From contig QZWS01000087.1 of the NCBI GenBank assembly GCA_004114245.1, positions 1-27,836 on the forward strand: 27,836 bases of DNA, in the 5' to 3' direction. Under the pieces are notes generated by a model, which worked only from the letters and a program-made list of their open reading frames with translations, had not been told where the DNA came from and searched no databases. Of this stretch, positions 9,275-20,403 are shown piece by piece. The stretch is from Zoopage sp. CT-All. Lineage: Eukaryota; Zoopagomycota; Zoopagomycetes; Zoopagales; Zoopagaceae. Both the position numbers and the translations under genes were made by a program. Position 1 is the stretch's first letter. Each line of letters starts with the position of its first letter.

Positions 9275-9280
9275 TTTATT
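9275..9280 (-). terminator. Poly(A) signal of the UPF0658 gene
   Basis: AATAAA in sense, 9-14 nt after the stop codon at 9289 and about 54 nt before the MEA1 start. Termination of one gene and initiation of the next must therefore share this short gap. Confidence 0.55.
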
Positions 9281-9288
9281 TTTGCGCC

Positions 9289-11304
9289 CTAGTCGATTTC
9301 CAATACTCGACCACTCGTGGATGAAGTCGCCGCACCAGATCCTCTCGAGTCTTTCAACAAGTGGGCCTTCAGACCCTTACCGAAATTCCGGTAACACACA
9401 GCTGCATTGGCGATTGTCGCCAGGATTGTCATCAAGCATAGCGTGGCTATTTGGGAAAAGCATTGGGGTGAAATTGATGTGTTAGAAGCTACACCGTTCG
9501 ATACATACGATCCTTGCCTGGTCCAAGCTAATACAAATTTAGGAAACGAACTGCCTTACCGAAAAGCATCAAAAAGTTCCTGACACCTTCGTAGTTTTGG
9601 ACCCTGTCTCCCACGTACATGCGGACGACCTTGAACACAAAGTAGAGAACGCCACAGTGCATAGCCACGAGGAAAGTAATCATCCACTTTCTACTCTCAT
9701 GTCGAACGGCATAGACTGCAATATACAGGATGACGATGGTGAGCGGCAGCACCATGATTGTTATCCAGTATTCCGGGTCGGCAGATCGTTTGAACAGTGT
9801 CAAATAGATAAACTGAATTGAAAATCCAACGAAAAAGAACAGATCCACCTTGATGAGAACCAAGTAGATTTGGTACGCACGATACATCTCTATCAAACCG
9901 GAAAAAAACCACACCACAAACACAATGCGTTAGTTTCGACCTTGAGGTTGTTATAAGAGCGACACCTCCACAAGCAGACGCGGCGATCCTTTGCTTACTC
10001 TTCATGTTGGGATCTGCACCAATCTTCTTGTAGATTTTCCATCCGAACTCCTGGAAGAGCTGGTACGCCAGCCACGTTACAATACACTGGGTGAGGCCAA
10101 TGACCACGATGACAACGATCAGGAACGGTAGCAAGGCATTTATCAGTTCAAGGGCTGACCCCGCAGGCACAAAAAATTGGGTGCTGTACGTCAGCGACTT
10201 TTCGTTTTGACTGATCTCAAAGATCGCGTAGGCGAAGCAGCAGGCGTTGAAGATGACAATGCCAATGATTTCAATCGTATTCTGAGCGCGAACCTATTAC
10301 AGTCAAAAGGAGGGATGTAAGTACATGAAGTTTCAATGTTGAGATACCTATGCTGTCCTGCTCTTTTTGCTGAGCAGAATACATGAGTAGCCTTGAATGG
10401 CATATCCCGGAAGGAGCAAGGGTCATTGCGAGAGCTCTGCCATCAAATAACAGAGCCAAGGCGAAGGGTAAGAAAGAAGGAGATACAGCAATTGGCTTCG
10501 CTACATATTTTATCCTCTTGACCTGCCAAGGACGAGCCAGCGGACAAAATCATCAAGAGAAAAAAGGGGGAGGCAAAGAGTGAAGGCGCAGATAGGAAGG
10601 AGTCGAACAGCAATACTTACGGCATCCCACGCCAGGACAAGCTGGAAGAGTTGAGCAAAGACAAATACGATCAGGTAGGCGGGGATCGACCGAGACGTAT
10701 TTTCTTTGTCGAGATGCGGTTCCTGGGGTTCGGAGCTGTCGTCGATGATAGGCGTGTCCCTGAGCGCATCAAAGTATTTGACGACAATAACGGTCTGTAT
10801 GATGATGACCAGAAGAGCCTCCAGAGCAATCACGAGCATCAGAGCTTTGCCATAGGTGGAGCATGGGAATCTGAACAGCTTTGTGAAGTGCGCCTTGAAA
10901 GAGACGTCCTCTGTTTGATCGAGCGAGGTCGAGGATGCATTGGGTTGGGGAGGGTATGCATAATAGTTGGGCGGTTTGTTCTCAGAGACCCGTGAATCCG
11001 GCACGGAGGCGGCTGCATTGGGTCTGGCGACTCGATGCTGCTGCATCCTCAGAGTGTCCTCTGCTTGAATATTTTCCTCAAGACGCTGCTGATGCTGCTT
11101 TTGGAGCTGAAGCTGCTCGAGTTGGTTGGGAGAGGCATAGTATTGGCCATTGTGGTTGGTATTATTGTATCCACTGGGGTGGGTATTGTACATGTGGTTG
11201 CTGCTTTGGCTGTCTTGAGGTGTTGAAGGGTATCTGGAGGAATCGTCGTAGTTGGAGTGGAGAGGATGACCCTGCTCCTGGCCATGATGCAGTTGCTGGC
11301 GCAT
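9289..11304 (-). CDS. UPF0658 Golgi-type multi-spanning membrane protein
   Basis: The model is complement(join(9289-9446, 9560-9889, 9999-10293, 10621-11304)), 488 residues. All four exons join in phase (introns 113, 109 and 327 nt). Residues 1-145 are a hydrophilic Gln/Asn/His-rich tail, probably cytosolic. About eight hydrophobic spans follow, the first near 154-176 and the second near 208-227. The family is recognised by AWDAVRAQNTIEIIG across the first junction, GADPNMKKMYRAYQ across the second, and the C-terminal NFGKGLK. Fission yeast UPF0658 members are reported at the Golgi; the biochemical role is unknown. The first intron is about three times longer than its neighbours. No ATG lies between the start at 11304 and an upstream acceptor-like TTTAG, so a spliced 5'UTR is possible. 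Confidence 0.85.
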
Positions 11305-12114
11305 GATCGAGGATTGTCCCTGGTCGTACTGTTGACCCGGTACGAGCGAGAGTTGCTAAATCAAAGCGAGATGGGACGATGAGTTGAAGACGAAGATGAA
11401 GATGATAGATGACAGGATGAGGCGGTGAAATGAAGGAGGGACACAGGTACAGCAAGGAGTGTATGTGTGGAGCAATGCAGCGACGGTGTCAAAGAGCGAT
11501 GTGGAATGGACTCAGGGACACAAAGAGAGATTAAAAAAACGTTTTTTTTTTTGGGAGCGAGGAACATTTGATATGCGGAAATTAAAAAATAATTGTACGG
11601 ACTCGGGGCACTGAAGCAAACAGGTGGCAGGCCGTTCAAAACTTCAAAGTGGCCTTCACGGTCCAGCAGTGACATGGGTGGACACGAATGGAGAAGGTCT
11701 GATATCCTACCGAGTGCTCGCTTCTGTTGTCGGGCATAGGAAAGGTAATCAGGCAGGGAGCGCTCAACGGTCAAGAGATGCGTCGCGACTTCGGTGGTGG
11801 ATACTGCCTTGGCGGTATCGGGTGCGTTCACTGGTTCAACTGCAAGACAAGGGGTGCCGAGTTGTCGATTAAGGCGTGTACAGAATAAGCGCTGGCTAGC
11901 AGAGCGAGAGGGTGCTTCTGGCAAGGGTGGATGGGTGATGTTAGGTGGGGCGGGATGCGGTGGCCAGGAACAGGAAATTCATGAGCAAAAGGTCAAAAAC
12001 TGTTGGCGCCGTATTCGTAGGCGGAAATTTATTGGCGTTCAAGCCCAGCCACACACCCACAGGCCAAAAACCACGCCAGTCTCAAACACGGCGGCAGAGC
12101 AACTCTTGTTCGCA
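11305..12114. other. Divergent promoter region between UPF0658 and ES2 genes
   Basis: The 810 bp between the two start codons hold no supportable gene. The UPF0658 side is pyrimidine-rich in sense and probably 5'UTR. On the ES2 side an ATTGG (inverted CCAAT) lies at 12031-12035, about 80 bp before the ATG. A minus-strand open frame at 11361-11924 has no features and reads as chance. Confidence 0.5.
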
Positions 12115-14149
12115 ATGACATCCAACGCCCTGATCAAGTCTACAGACAAAAAACCCGATGCCTCACCACCCGCACCCGCCTCAAGTTCACTGGTCTCGAA
12201 CACCAGAACTGGACGACCAGTCTACAAATCCAACATACCTACGCCGGCGCCCCAGCAGGTGCTTGAAGAAGATGAGTACATTGAGGCACTCAGCAAGATC
12301 ATTGAGCGCGACTTCTTCCCAGACTTGGCCAAGCTAAAGAGGCAGCATGCCTATCTTGACGCTGTGGAAATGAACGACATCGAAAGAATACAAGCCGCGG
12401 CCAAGGAACTTGCTGGCAACGACACACCGTGGGCACAAAGACGACTCAAGACTCCAGGTTGGTTTTCTGAACGCAGCTGGCGAGCTACCTTTGGTGCTAT
12501 CCACACGTCATTACAACTCAACTGCTGGACTAACGTTAATCTCTTGATTCATATCCAGCACGGACGCCTAAGTACACACAGTCAGGATTACCAAACGAAG
12601 CATGGACGCCCGCTCGTGTTGACATTAGCGATGCAACCCCAACATGGCAGGACGACAGCAATAAGTCTGGAGCGCCGCTACAGCGAACAAGAGCTTTGGT
12701 GCCCGAAACTCCTTCGGAATCTACTCTTGGGATAAAGAGCTCGACTTTTGAAGCGGCTGTTGGAACAGACAACGTCGACACATCGTTGACACTCGACCAG
12801 TTTCAAGCACGATATACGAGCGAGGATAATGCTTCCTTCAACGAGATCGTCGAGAAAATTAATGCCAGGAAAAAGGAAAAGTATAGCTGGATCTACGATC
12901 AAGAAAACAAGAGTCAGAAGCTTATAGAAGGCGGCCGTAATCCGGATCAGTTGCTGTTGCGTCAAGGTGGCGAGGACGATGACAAAACTACAGTTGCTCG
13001 TGAGGAAGAAGCCTCAAAGATGAGTCTAGTTATGGCTGAAAAAAAGTCTGGAATTATACCAACATGGGATTACAAGGTGAGTTGTGATATACATTTATAT
13101 ACTTTGCAGTCAAATAATACAGTGTCGAGATGTCGTTGCTAACTAGGACTGCTGCATAGGCCAAGAATACCCTCATGTATTTTCCGGAGGGTTTGGGCAC
13201 TCAACTAGATGAAGAGACGATCCGGGGGAACCCCAAGGAGATTGTTCACAAGAACACTGGATTTCAAGGCCAAGACTTGCTAGTCGTTAATCAAGCGGCA
13301 GCCTCAAAGTTTGATCCGACGCCCTGTACGTTATTTCGCTACGCCAATGCTTCTTCGTAAATCAAGAGGTTGCAGTCTGATTACTAATTCCTCGTCCTTC
13401 ATTTTACAAGATATGAAAGCGCAAGTAACTGACTCGCCCAAAGTTGCGGGTTATGGCTTCGTTTCATCAACACCGTCGCCTAGCATGTCTCAAATGGGCG
13501 ACGATCCAGAGATGATGACATGGGGAACTATCGAAGACGAACCGTTGCTTATCAGCTCGGGTGTAGACTCATCGAGTAAGTCTTATTGACAAATGTGCAG
13601 AAAGGTTATGTCAATGCTAGGAGACGAAAAAACCCGCTGCTTATTTCATGTACCAAATGCCAATTTTGCACTTTAGGTCCATCTCCCTTCAAACTGCCTC
13701 CAACCCCTCGACGCGAGCTGATTGCTCAGAGGCTATCCGAGAAAGCTTCGAAGAGCTTTAGAGAGGGATCAAGCTTACGATCAAAAGTGTTTTCTACACC
13801 TTCCTCCGCCGCACTTGCTCTGTATCATTCTGCCCTTGGCGGCACAACACCAACCCCTCGTTTCAGTTCGCCTTATTCTGCAATATCACCATCGCCATTC
13901 AGGAGTGGCCATGGTGCATCAAGTTCGCGCTCCTCAGGTCGTATGGCAAGTCCTAACCCAAAAGCAAGAGCGGAGATGCTCTCACCTGCTGCCAAAAGCT
14001 TGCTGAACAAGGCTCGTAATAGCAGCGATCGTCGTGCGGACCGACAGCTACGATCATCGTACGAGCGCAGTGGTGGCAGCGGCGGTGAGGGAGCTCGACA
14101 GCATGCGCCCGTTACTCCTTCGCCTTTGGCAAGAGGCAAGGAGCTGTAA
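12115..14149 (+). CDS. ESS2: ES2/DGCR14 family spliceosome-associated nuclear protein
   Basis: The model is join(12115-12457, 12559-13076, 13160-13325, 13411-13575, 13677-14149), 554 residues, with introns of 101, 83, 85 and 101 nt all in phase. The N-terminal block (about 48-75: VLEEDEYIEALSKIIERDFF then PDLAKL) is the family signature. Others are WDYKAKNTLMYFPEG across the second junction, VHKNTGF, GYGFVSSTPSPS with MTWGTIE, and FKLPPTPRRELIAQRLSEKA near the last exon start. The C-terminus is Ser/Arg-rich and low complexity. Human ESS2/DGCR14 is found in spliceosomal C complexes, and fission yeast Bis1 is a nuclear stress-related homologue. The start choice rests on the first ATG before the conserved block; the open frame upstream of it lacks a plausible ATG context. 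The gene reads as intact. Confidence 0.92.
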
Positions 14150-14182
14150 ATATATTGCATCAATCTGATGGCGTTCTTGCAA

Positions 14183-14188
14183 AATAAA
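14183..14188 (+). terminator. Poly(A) signal of the ES2 gene
   Basis: AATAAA, 34 nt after the stop codon and about 145 bp before the next start on the same strand. Confidence 0.6.
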
Positions 14189-14286
14189 GCTTAGGATGCT
14201 TCGAACTTTTTTTTTTCAAAAAAAAAAATCTTTGTTCATTTTGTTAGAGATCATTTTTTTTTTTTCATCTCCTACTTCCTCCCCAC

Positions 14287-14288
<2 letters not shown>

Positions 14289-14318
<30 letters not shown>
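14289..14318 (+). repeat. (CT)15 microsatellite in the leader of the RING gene
   Basis: Fifteen uninterrupted CT units end 15 nt before the ATG at 14334. They sit within a longer pyrimidine-rich leader. They could form a core promoter element or 5'UTR tract, and are likely to vary in length between isolates. Confidence 0.85.
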
Positions 14319-14325
<7 letters not shown>

Positions 14326-14333
14326 CTCTCTTC

Positions 14334-16403
14334 ATGACGTCTGTGCGCCCAGAACAGACACCAAAGGTACTCAAATACCTCCATTGCAACAAATGCTTCC
14401 GAGACGAACCCATAGCCGAGTCTCAATACTGGCTCTCGAACTGCGGGCATGTCCTCTGTCAAAAATGCGTGGAAAGAGGCCGTTCAGGTAACAGGGACAA
14501 GACAGCCGCCACTGAAAAAGAAGCTACTGCTCCGATCAAACCTGACGCGTCAGATACCAGGGCTCGCATCGGTACAGAGTTCTCCTTTTGCTAGACCCTC
14601 CGCTTTCAGTTTTGGAGAACAGCTGCTAATTTGCCACCAACTTTAGATGAGCTGGATACACTGTGCCCTGTGTGTAAGGCGACTTGTGCCTGCATAAAAG
14701 TTCCAAAGGACGTGGTATGCGAACGGTGAAGCCCGGTGCAACAATACTCGTTCCTTTATTGAAGCTAAGCGACGATCAACTTCATTCCCATAGACAAATC
14801 TTCCTGTACAGATCCAGCCATTCTTTCAGTCTGTACAGGAACTATGCCGTATTGTGTTGGATGCAAGCATGGTAAGGATGCTGAGCCCGTGTCAAGTACA
14901 TAATAGCTGCTTGATTGATCGTGTCAGAAATGACTTACAAGTCTGTGCACCTCTTTAGTTTCAAGAGGACAATATGTACAGTCTGGTTGATCACTTGAAA
15001 AGCAAGACAGCGCGTCAGAGTGGATTACTCAAGAAAGCTCTTAAAGAGCTGCAGAGGAGGGAGGAATCAAAAACGTAATGGAAAGCGTACGGCGTAGTTT
15101 GCTAGTTTGAGCACACGTTCTTTTCCTTAATAGCATTACTCTCTTATCGTAGTGGTCTTGAGGAATTAAGTGCGGAGAACCAACGCTTGAAAGCAATGAT
15201 AAAGGAGCGAGATTGTTGTTCAAATAGTGCCGCCCTCCAGTCGCAACCTGGTAGAGGACCAGGATTACAAAGGCAACATCGTCAGAGTCAACCTGAAGGT
15301 CAATCGCGGACCAAAAGCGAGCGCGAACATCAGCCAAAGTCTGTGGAGCAAGGGCACAACGTCCAGGATACCCAACATGAGTCGAAAATCGGCACCACTT
15401 TTGATGAAGGGTACGGCGACAGTACGAGACTTTGAAATGTACAGACCTCAAAGACACACAATGCTCATGGGGACTAACATCATGATTATGTGGCTATAGA
15501 GCGCAATCCGTGTTTTCCAATGCGAGCCATGCGAGAGCGCGTCAAACGGTAGGTTTATAAACTCGACCAAGCAAGCAGTCGCTATACACAAAGAACCGGT
15601 AATTGATTGTTATTCCTCGCTTTTCCATCAAGCTGCAAAAGACTCCGGCGCCCCCCGCACGACTGTCTCTCCTGAGTTCGCCGTGCCTTCTTTCTAGACA
15701 TCCGAGTGAGATTCCCAGTGTTTCGTCCCACACCTTAGCACATCGAAGGTTACTTCCTACAACGCAAGTTATCTATCCGGCGGTTTCCCATCCTACGGCA
15801 CACTTAGCAATGGCACAGACTGTGCATGGATCAACCTCGAGTCAGCATCCCAGAACCGCCGGCCATTTAGGCTACATGACCCAGCAGACACCAGTGCCAG
15901 GACCTGTACTGCCGAATAAGCCTACTACGCGGACTATCTATTCCAATTACACCAGCACACCTCAGGCACCTCAGGCACCTCAGGCATTTATCCCATATCA
16001 AATCCCGGAACCGGTATCAAACAATCAGGCGTACCGTCCTCTATCCGGGCAGTATGCACCACGAATTTTCGGATCTGTCGGTCAAGCGCCTGGGTATCAC
16101 AGAGTATTGCCGAGTAGTGGTCCGTTGGTACAGGACGGCTGGATTCATACACGTAATGACGCAGCATCATCTGTCAGAACAACATGGCAGCACCAGCGAC
16201 TGCGACAGGAACAACAACAGCAGACGCAGCAGCAGGCCCATCTCCAGCAAAAAGTATATCCCCAACAACAAGTCCACGGCCAAAGTCAACAGTTTCAGCG
16301 CGTCCAACAGCCCCAACAACAGCCATGTTTTCCAGGCGCTTCTTCCAGACTCTACAACACTGTTGCCGCAGGGCCACTTGATCCACGTTATCCTCGTCCT
16401 TAA
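14334..16403 (+). CDS. RING/coiled-coil protein of the RNF212/Zip3 type (probable meiotic SUMO/ubiquitin ligase)
   Basis: The model is join(14334-14571, 14647-14714, 14794-14871, 14959-15074, 15153-15410, 15500-15548, 15633-16403), 525 residues, all junctions in phase. The RING ligands are C18, C21, C37, H39, C42, C45, C86 and C89. The spacing between the third and fourth pairs is unusually long because of a charged insert. After the RING comes a QIQPFFQSVQELC segment (about 133-145), as in RNF212/Zip3 proteins, then a probable coiled coil (about 150-187). The C-terminus is disordered: a PARLSL motif, three PQA repeats (15960-15986) and a Gln-rich stretch near 459-485. In this family the protein marks crossover sites during meiosis. 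Exons 5-6 are the least certain part. The stop lies 102 bp from the convergent FARS2 stop. Confidence 0.72.
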
Positions 16404-16505
16404 ATACAGCGTCGTTTGTAACGAGACCAGTCATCTTGGATACTTGAGCCGGGTTTACTCTAAAAAAGATCCCAGTTCTATTTTTCTGTAAAGTCGCTCG
16501 CTGCC

Positions 16506-18275
16506 TTATCGGAGCTCAACCTTCAAGCGCTTGACAACCTCCTCTCGGAGTTTCTCCTGAATCTCGTTAATTTCCACGTTTGTAACGTTGCGATCCATCG
16601 AGCGGTAGTTGATTCTATAGCAAACACTGCGCTTCTTGGTCTTGGGATGAACGAACTCATCGAGCTTCATTGAACACAAAAGGTTGAACAAAAAATTAGA
16701 AAAAAGGATCAACGAGACGTGGTCCAAGCGCAGAGTCTTTCTCAAGCAATGGCCGCCAAAAAGCGTGTTTCTTACCAACTGAACGTCCTCGGCAATGTCG
16801 CCCGCTACATCTCTTACAATCTCACAAAAGTTGTTCTCGTGAAAGTTCTCGTTCGACCAGAAGGATATATCCTTGATGCAAGCAGGGTACTTTGAGAATG
16901 GCTTGAACTTTTGAATCTGGGAGGGCTCGAACTGGCGCAGGAATCGCTCATCCTGAGACCAGAAAAGCCGGATATCTGGGATGCCAAAGAGCACCAAAGC
17001 CAATCTCTCAAGACCGAGACCGAAGGCCCATCCGATCTTGTCCGGTTTACCTAGTATTACGCGGATAATGGTTTTCGCGACTTTAGCTTTCAAAAATAGC
17101 GACAGTAAAATCGAATACGAATGACTTTCCATTCGAAGAGGCCTAGACATTTACCTGCGTTCTTCAAGATATCTTGCTTGATAACACCACTTCCAAGAAC
17201 CTCGAGCCATTTGCCTTGATACAAGATCTCCATCTCCCAACTGGGACTCGTGAATGGAAACTGAGCATCAATCCATCGCACCTGCAAGTCCTTTTCATGC
17301 GCGAAAAGCCGTCTAACCATCATGTTGAGCGAGTGCTTCAAATGATCTGCCACAGCTAACATGGCTGCCTCATCGTGACAGTCCTGCTTCGGGTTCTCGG
17401 GCGTGATCACGGTCGTGTCTGTAGTGTTGATCGATCCAGACGCGGCGGAGGATGCCAGATCTGCAGCGATGGATTTGCGGATATCCTCGGCAGCTGTCTT
17501 GATATCAAAAAGCTGAGCCCCCTCCATCTGATGAAAAACTGGGTAGTGGCTAGCGTCGATCTCGTCTCTTCTGTAAACATCGGCTGTAACGAGCAACTTG
17601 TCAGCCTCGGTCATGGCCTGAAGTTGGTGGGCTGAGGTATGAGTTCGAAGCATGATCTTCTCATTCACATAGTATGTATCTGTCACTGCTCGACCAGGGT
17701 GGTCATCAGAGAAACAGAGATCGTCAAAGTTCTCCTTGGTGGTGACGACGGGAGAGAATTTGTCGTAGTGCTTAAAGTCCGGGAACGAGGAGGAGATCAG
17801 GTCCTTGATGATCGCGATGGGATGGCTGGGGATGAGGTGCAGCTGGCGTGTGGTCTTTTCGAGAATGGTAGGCGTGACGTTCGTAAAGTGGTCTGTAGCG
17901 TAGGTCTTGCCGCCGATAGTGATGCTCTCGGAGGTGATCTTGGGGGGTTCCTTCATCGCAGCCGCGTCTTTTGCAGGAACAAAGAGAAGCGTCAGTCTTG
18001 AAGATCGGATATGGGAAACCTTCTGCAAAGACTGTAACGACAACCATGTACTGAGTTGGTTACCCACCTGTATCTGCTCCGCGCCTGCTAGGGGATGAAT
18101 GGAAGGCGGCGAAGAGCACCGGTCGGAGGTTGCGCTGCCATTGTGTTGCGGCCATGGGCAGGCACTTTGACATGGCCTGACCAGTGAGTGTGGTTCTAAT
18201 CCTGGGTGCAGCACCAGCACGCAAAGCCTTGCCGCTCCATTGCAGGGACGCGGCTCTGAAGACTCCTGTGGCCAT
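16506..18275 (-). CDS. FARS2: Mitochondrial phenylalanyl-tRNA synthetase
   Basis: The model is complement(join(16506-16664, 16776-17050, 17155-17967, 18068-18275)), 484 residues; introns of 111, 104 and 100 nt are in phase. It charges mitochondrial tRNA-Phe with phenylalanine as a monomeric class II synthetase (yeast MSF1). Residues 1 to about 70 are Arg/Ala/Ser-rich with few acids, a typical matrix-targeting presequence. Seen motifs are HFTNVTP (96-102), [10 protein letters not shown] (175-184), the motif 2 region [18 protein letters not shown] (202-219) and motif 3 [10 protein letters not shown] (347-356). The C-terminal anticodon-binding FDX-ACB domain covers about 391-484 and ends [18 protein letters not shown] onward. 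Length fits the family. It is transcribed divergently from PSD1. Confidence 0.95.
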
Positions 18276-18508
18276 TGGGATTGAAGGAAAGTATGTATGG
18301 GGGTGCTTCGAAAGCAGGTGGAAAGAAGGTCGATAGAGCTCTTCGGAGTGCTCTACCCGCGGACACCTAAAAAGGCCAAAACGGATAGGCGATAGTCAGT
18401 CACATCAGCTGCGTGTTTATGGCGGCTGCGCCACAACAAGCCCAACCGCCCGGGTGGCACTTTCGCGCGACGAGGGAGCACTGAGCACACCCATCAACAC
18501 ACGCCATC
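18276..18508. promoter_or_regulatory. Bidirectional promoter shared by FARS2 and PSD1
   Basis: Only 233 bp separate the two start codons, so both promoters must lie here. The segment is GC-rich near PSD1 and has no obvious TATA box. Both products are mitochondrial, so co-regulation is plausible but not shown. Confidence 0.65.
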
Positions 18509-20345
18509 ATGCAACGACCGACGAGGCTCCTCTCGAGAGTCATCCTGCGCAGGACTGGCCAATCGCCCGTCTCTCCACTTCACAGGGTGCCTTGCCGTCC
18601 AGCATTGCTAGCTCAGCGTAACTTCCATGTCTCCAGGTCATGCCTCACCTCGCAAGAGTCTAGTGCCAACACCAAACAAGGTTCCTATGCCAGTAAGACC
18701 TCAGCAAATTCAAGGGCGATAGTAACGCAGATATGTTTACCGGGATTATCCATCGATCATAAAGGGATATTGATGGGCTGCTGCTCTCACTGACTTTTAG
18801 GTCGTGTAAAGAAAGCATGGAAGGACACGCCTATCAAGTGGTCGCCGATTCCCATAGGACTAGGACTTGCCTTCATCACATTCTTGCAGTATCGCAAGAT
18901 CATGCAGCGTGAGGCCGACCGGGAAAACAATATTACAAAAGCCGTCATCGTTGGACCTTGGCATGTACGTCAGTCTACTTATCAATCGTGAAAAAGGGCG
19001 TGTAGACTCTGGTTTGCTAGTGCTTTGCTTGCTTGCTGACATACTAAACTACTCTCTTCTATTCGGCGGATGTAGGTCCATGTTATCAGTGAGCTGCCAT
19101 TGAGGACGATATCGAGACTTTGGGGCGCGTTCAACAGTATCACTCTGCCGGTCTGGTTCCGCACGCCCGGATTTAAACTTTACAGCTGGATTTTTGGATG
19201 CAACCTGGAAGAGATGAAGGACCCCGATTTGACCCACTACAAGAACTTGAGCGAGTTCTTCTACCGTGAGCTGAAAGACGGCGTTCGACCTGTAGACTAT
19301 GATGCCGCCCTTGTAAGCATTCAGTCGATCAGTGGCGCTTGAAGTCCTTACGATCTACACCATGTCACTCATTCGTATCACCCCTTCCTTGAACTTTACA
19401 GGTTTCGCCTTCGGATGGGCGAATTTTCCATTTTGGACTCGTCGATGGCTCGAAGGTGGAGCAGATCAAGGGCATGTCCTACTCACTGGATCAGTTTTTG
19501 GGCTCTCAGAAGGCAAGTGAGACGGCCGAGATCATCAAATCAACTCATTCTGCCAATATCGTGGACGAGGAAGAGTTTGCAGAGGTGAACGGAATCAACT
19601 ATTCGCTAGACAGCTTGTTGGGCTACGATGACCAGACCTCAGTAGAGCACAAAAAGCAGGATTATGACGGAAATGTCGTCCCCGACAAAGAAGCAGACGA
19701 GAGATCGCGATCGCCACAAAACCAGGAGGAGCTGAAGCTTCGCCCCGGAAACGCTCTCTTCTTTTGTGTCATCTACCTTGCCCCCGGAGACTACCATCGG
19801 TTCCATTCGCCTACCAACTGGGTTGCTGAGACTAGACGCCATTTCGCTGGAGAGCTGTATTCTGTTTCACCGTGGATGGTCAAGCAATTGCAGGATTTGT
19901 TTGTGCTGAACGAGCGTGTCGCTTTGCTCGGAAAGTGGCGACATGGATTCTTCTCTATGGTTCCAGTCGGTGCCACCAACGTTGGCAGCATCGTTTTGAA
20001 CTTTGACAAGGTATGTACTTTTTCACAGTTTTTCGGGATCACTTGTTGCACTCCCTCTGAAAACTCATCCGTTTGACTAACCGACGGGAACAATAACGTG
20101 TTGATCGATAGGAATTGCGCACGAACCAGAGGGAGCATAGATACATGCGTGGCTATGGCGAGCTCTTGTACAGCGGTGTGAGCCGTCTGTTGAACGGCCA
20201 ACCTTTACACGTCGGCGAGGAGATGGGTGGTTTCAAACTGGGGTCAACCGTTGTACTAGTCTTTGAGGCTCCCAAGAACTTCAAGTTCTTGATCGAGCCC
20301 GGCCAGAAGGTTAAAATGGGCCAGGCTCTTGGAAAGATCGAATAA
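18509..20345 (+). CDS. PSD1: Mitochondrial phosphatidylserine decarboxylase proenzyme
   Basis: The model is join(18509-18692, 18801-18964, 19076-19312, 19402-20010, 20112-20345), 475 residues; four introns of 108, 111, 89 and 101 nt are in phase. It converts phosphatidylserine to phosphatidylethanolamine in the inner mitochondrial membrane. It has an Arg-rich presequence (about 1-45) and one membrane segment (about 73-90, [16 protein letters not shown]). The conserved region is [15 protein letters not shown] and [10 protein letters not shown]. The catalytic set is visible: Asp in SPSDGR (200), His in GDYHRFH (327/330) and the LGST self-cleavage motif (441-444). There Ser443 becomes the pyruvoyl group after cleavage between Gly and Ser. 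Two similar motifs, [11 protein letters not shown] and [11 protein letters not shown], flank an acidic low-complexity insert. An AATAAA overlaps the stop codon. Confidence 0.96.
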
Positions 20346-20346
20346 A
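20341..20346 (+). terminator. Poly(A) signal overlapping the PSD1 stop codon
   Basis: The end of PSD1 reads GAA TAA A, so the hexamer AATAAA contains the stop codon itself. The convergent verprolin stop begins 58 bp further on, leaving little room for a 3'UTR. Confidence 0.5.
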
Positions 20347-20403
20347 ACGCTTTTCTCACTCAACTTTCATATAGTACAGGTGCTTTTACTGTTAAGGATG
20401 GCT

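Noticed and set aside
10651-10995. Plus-strand frames opposite the UPF0658 exons
   Set aside because: They are shadows of a minus-strand exon with clear membrane segments and family motifs.
11361-11924. Minus-strand 187-codon frame upstream of the UPF0658 gene
   Set aside because: It has no domain, low-complexity ends and no splice link in frame with the UPF0658 start; it more likely reflects leader and promoter sequence.
15227-15499. Alternative reading frame in exon 5 of the RING gene
   Set aside because: It looks mildly protein-like, but only the other frame joins in phase with both the coiled-coil exon upstream and the PARLSL exon downstream.
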